From NCBI GenBank assembly GCA_030619345.1, contig JAUXBO010000014.1:1-16326 (forward strand): DNA of 16,326 nucleotides, in the 5' to 3' direction. Source of the stretch: Candidatus Zixiibacteriota bacterium. GTDB lineage: Bacteria > Zixibacteria > MSB-5A5 > GN15 > FEB-12. The notes under the pieces are model-generated. The model worked only from the letters and a program-made list of their open reading frames with translations. It ran no database searches and was not told where the DNA came from. The first letter of the stretch is position 1. Every line of letters starts with the position of its first letter. Positions 15,767 through 16,326 of this stretch are shown here, in pieces. The position numbers and the translations under genes were made by a program.

Positions 15767-16326
15767 ATGAAGATTGTTCTGTCACTCATATTCGTTTTCG
15801 TTTTCTCTGCGACCGGCTTTGCCGTTGATCTCAGGCCGGAACCATTGCAGCAAATGATGGGTGCAGCCGTGATGTCTGACGACGATGATTTCGATGATTT
15901 TAAGGAAGAGCCTGTTAAAACCGACAGCAAGACAGCGGATGAGAAGCAGGTATCACAGGATCAGAATCGCCCCCACAATGTTTCGGCTTTTAAGGCGGGG
16001 CTTTATTCGGCGCTGCTCCCCGGACTGGGTCAGTCTTACGCTGGACACAAATCAAAGGCAAAGCTGTTTTTTGCAGTTGAAGCGGTAGGGTGGATTAGTT
16101 TTTTTTCGTACCGAATTTACGGCGGCTGGCGAGAAAACGATATGATCGATTATGCCGCCATTCATGCTTCGGCGGACCTTAGCGACAAAGATAATGAATT
16201 TATCGATCTGGTCGGATTTTATACCGATATCGACGAATACAATACGGCCGGTCGGGTTGGGGACAGAGAACGACCGTATTTCCCCGACATCCCGAAATAT
16301 CATTGGCGGTGGTCAAGCGAAGAAAA
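15767..16326 (+). CDS. DUF5683-like exported/membrane protein, paralogue 2 (3' end outside window)
   Basis: An open frame of 186 codons that runs off the right edge without a stop. ATG 15767 starts 7 bases after the previous stop, with no Shine-Dalgarno sequence, so translational coupling is likely. MKIVLSLIFVFVFSATGFAV is a signal peptide. An acidic tract DDDDFDDFKEE (38-48) follows, then KAGLYSALLPGLGQSYAG (76-93) and KLFFAVEAVGWISFFSY. The layout (signal, acidic linker, P-G-x-G-Q motif, hydrophobic helix) is the same as in the gene before it, which points to tandem duplication followed by divergence. The function is unknown. Confidence 0.6.
   Translation, partial: MKIVLSLIFVFVFSATGFAVDLRPEPLQQMMGAAVMSDDDDFDDFKEEPVKTDSKTADEKQVSQDQNRPHNVSAFKAGLYSALLPGLGQSYAGHKSKAKLFFAVEAVGWISFFSYRIYGGWRENDMIDYAAIHASADLSDKDNEFIDLVGFYTDIDEYNTAGRVGDRERPYFPDIPKYHWRWSSEE

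Overview
The window looks like a chromosome segment from a bacterium of the wider Fibrobacteres-Chlorobi-Bacteroidetes (FCB) assemblage, probably an uncultured candidate phylum such as Zixibacteria, KSB1, Latescibacteria or Marinimicrobia. The evidence is a cluster of type IX secretion system (T9SS) genes in proteins that do not look like ordinary Bacteroidetes orthologues, together with sigma70-like promoter and Shine-Dalgarno signals. Base composition is near-balanced by eye. The phylum is an inference; no rRNA or tRNA gene is present.

Left part (1-4243): the 3' end of a succinyl-CoA synthetase alpha subunit gene ends in a clear intrinsic terminator. A gap follows with one orphan gene for a class III nucleotidyl-cyclase-fold protein (666-1457). 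That gene is bracketed by two near-identical 29-bp palindromic repeats, with another palindromic element and an 11-bp tandem repeat further right. Then come two amino-acid catabolic genes on the same strand: a PF06089-type L-asparaginase (1664-2686) and tryptophanase tnaA (2840-4243).

Middle (4244-4722): about 480 bases without a gene, dense in inverted repeats. It holds a strong sigma70-like promoter (TTGACA-16 bp-TATATT) whose -35 box sits inside an inverted repeat, followed by a roughly 150-nt structured leader that can adopt two mutually exclusive folds just before the next start codon.

Right part (4723-16326): five same-strand genes with gaps of about 7-40 bases, read as one operon: a C25/gingipain-type protease like the T9SS sortase PorU; a PorV-like outer-membrane barrel; a secreted M6-family metalloprotease with a T9SS type A sorting tail; and two tandem paralogous DUF5683-like membrane proteins, the last running off the window. 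The adjacent porU-porV order matches Porphyromonas gingivalis. I infer that the operon encodes T9SS surface-attachment machinery plus at least one cargo.

The most unusual item is the PorV-like protein. Its N-terminal PorV signature and C-terminal barrel are separated by about 600 residues that appear to contain a seven-blade 'two-component regulator' type propeller, itself interrupted by a helical stretch and two LysM-like domains. In P. gingivalis a propeller of this type belongs to PorZ, a separate subunit of the same attachment complex, so this may be a natural PorV/PorZ-like fusion with added peptidoglycan-binding modules.
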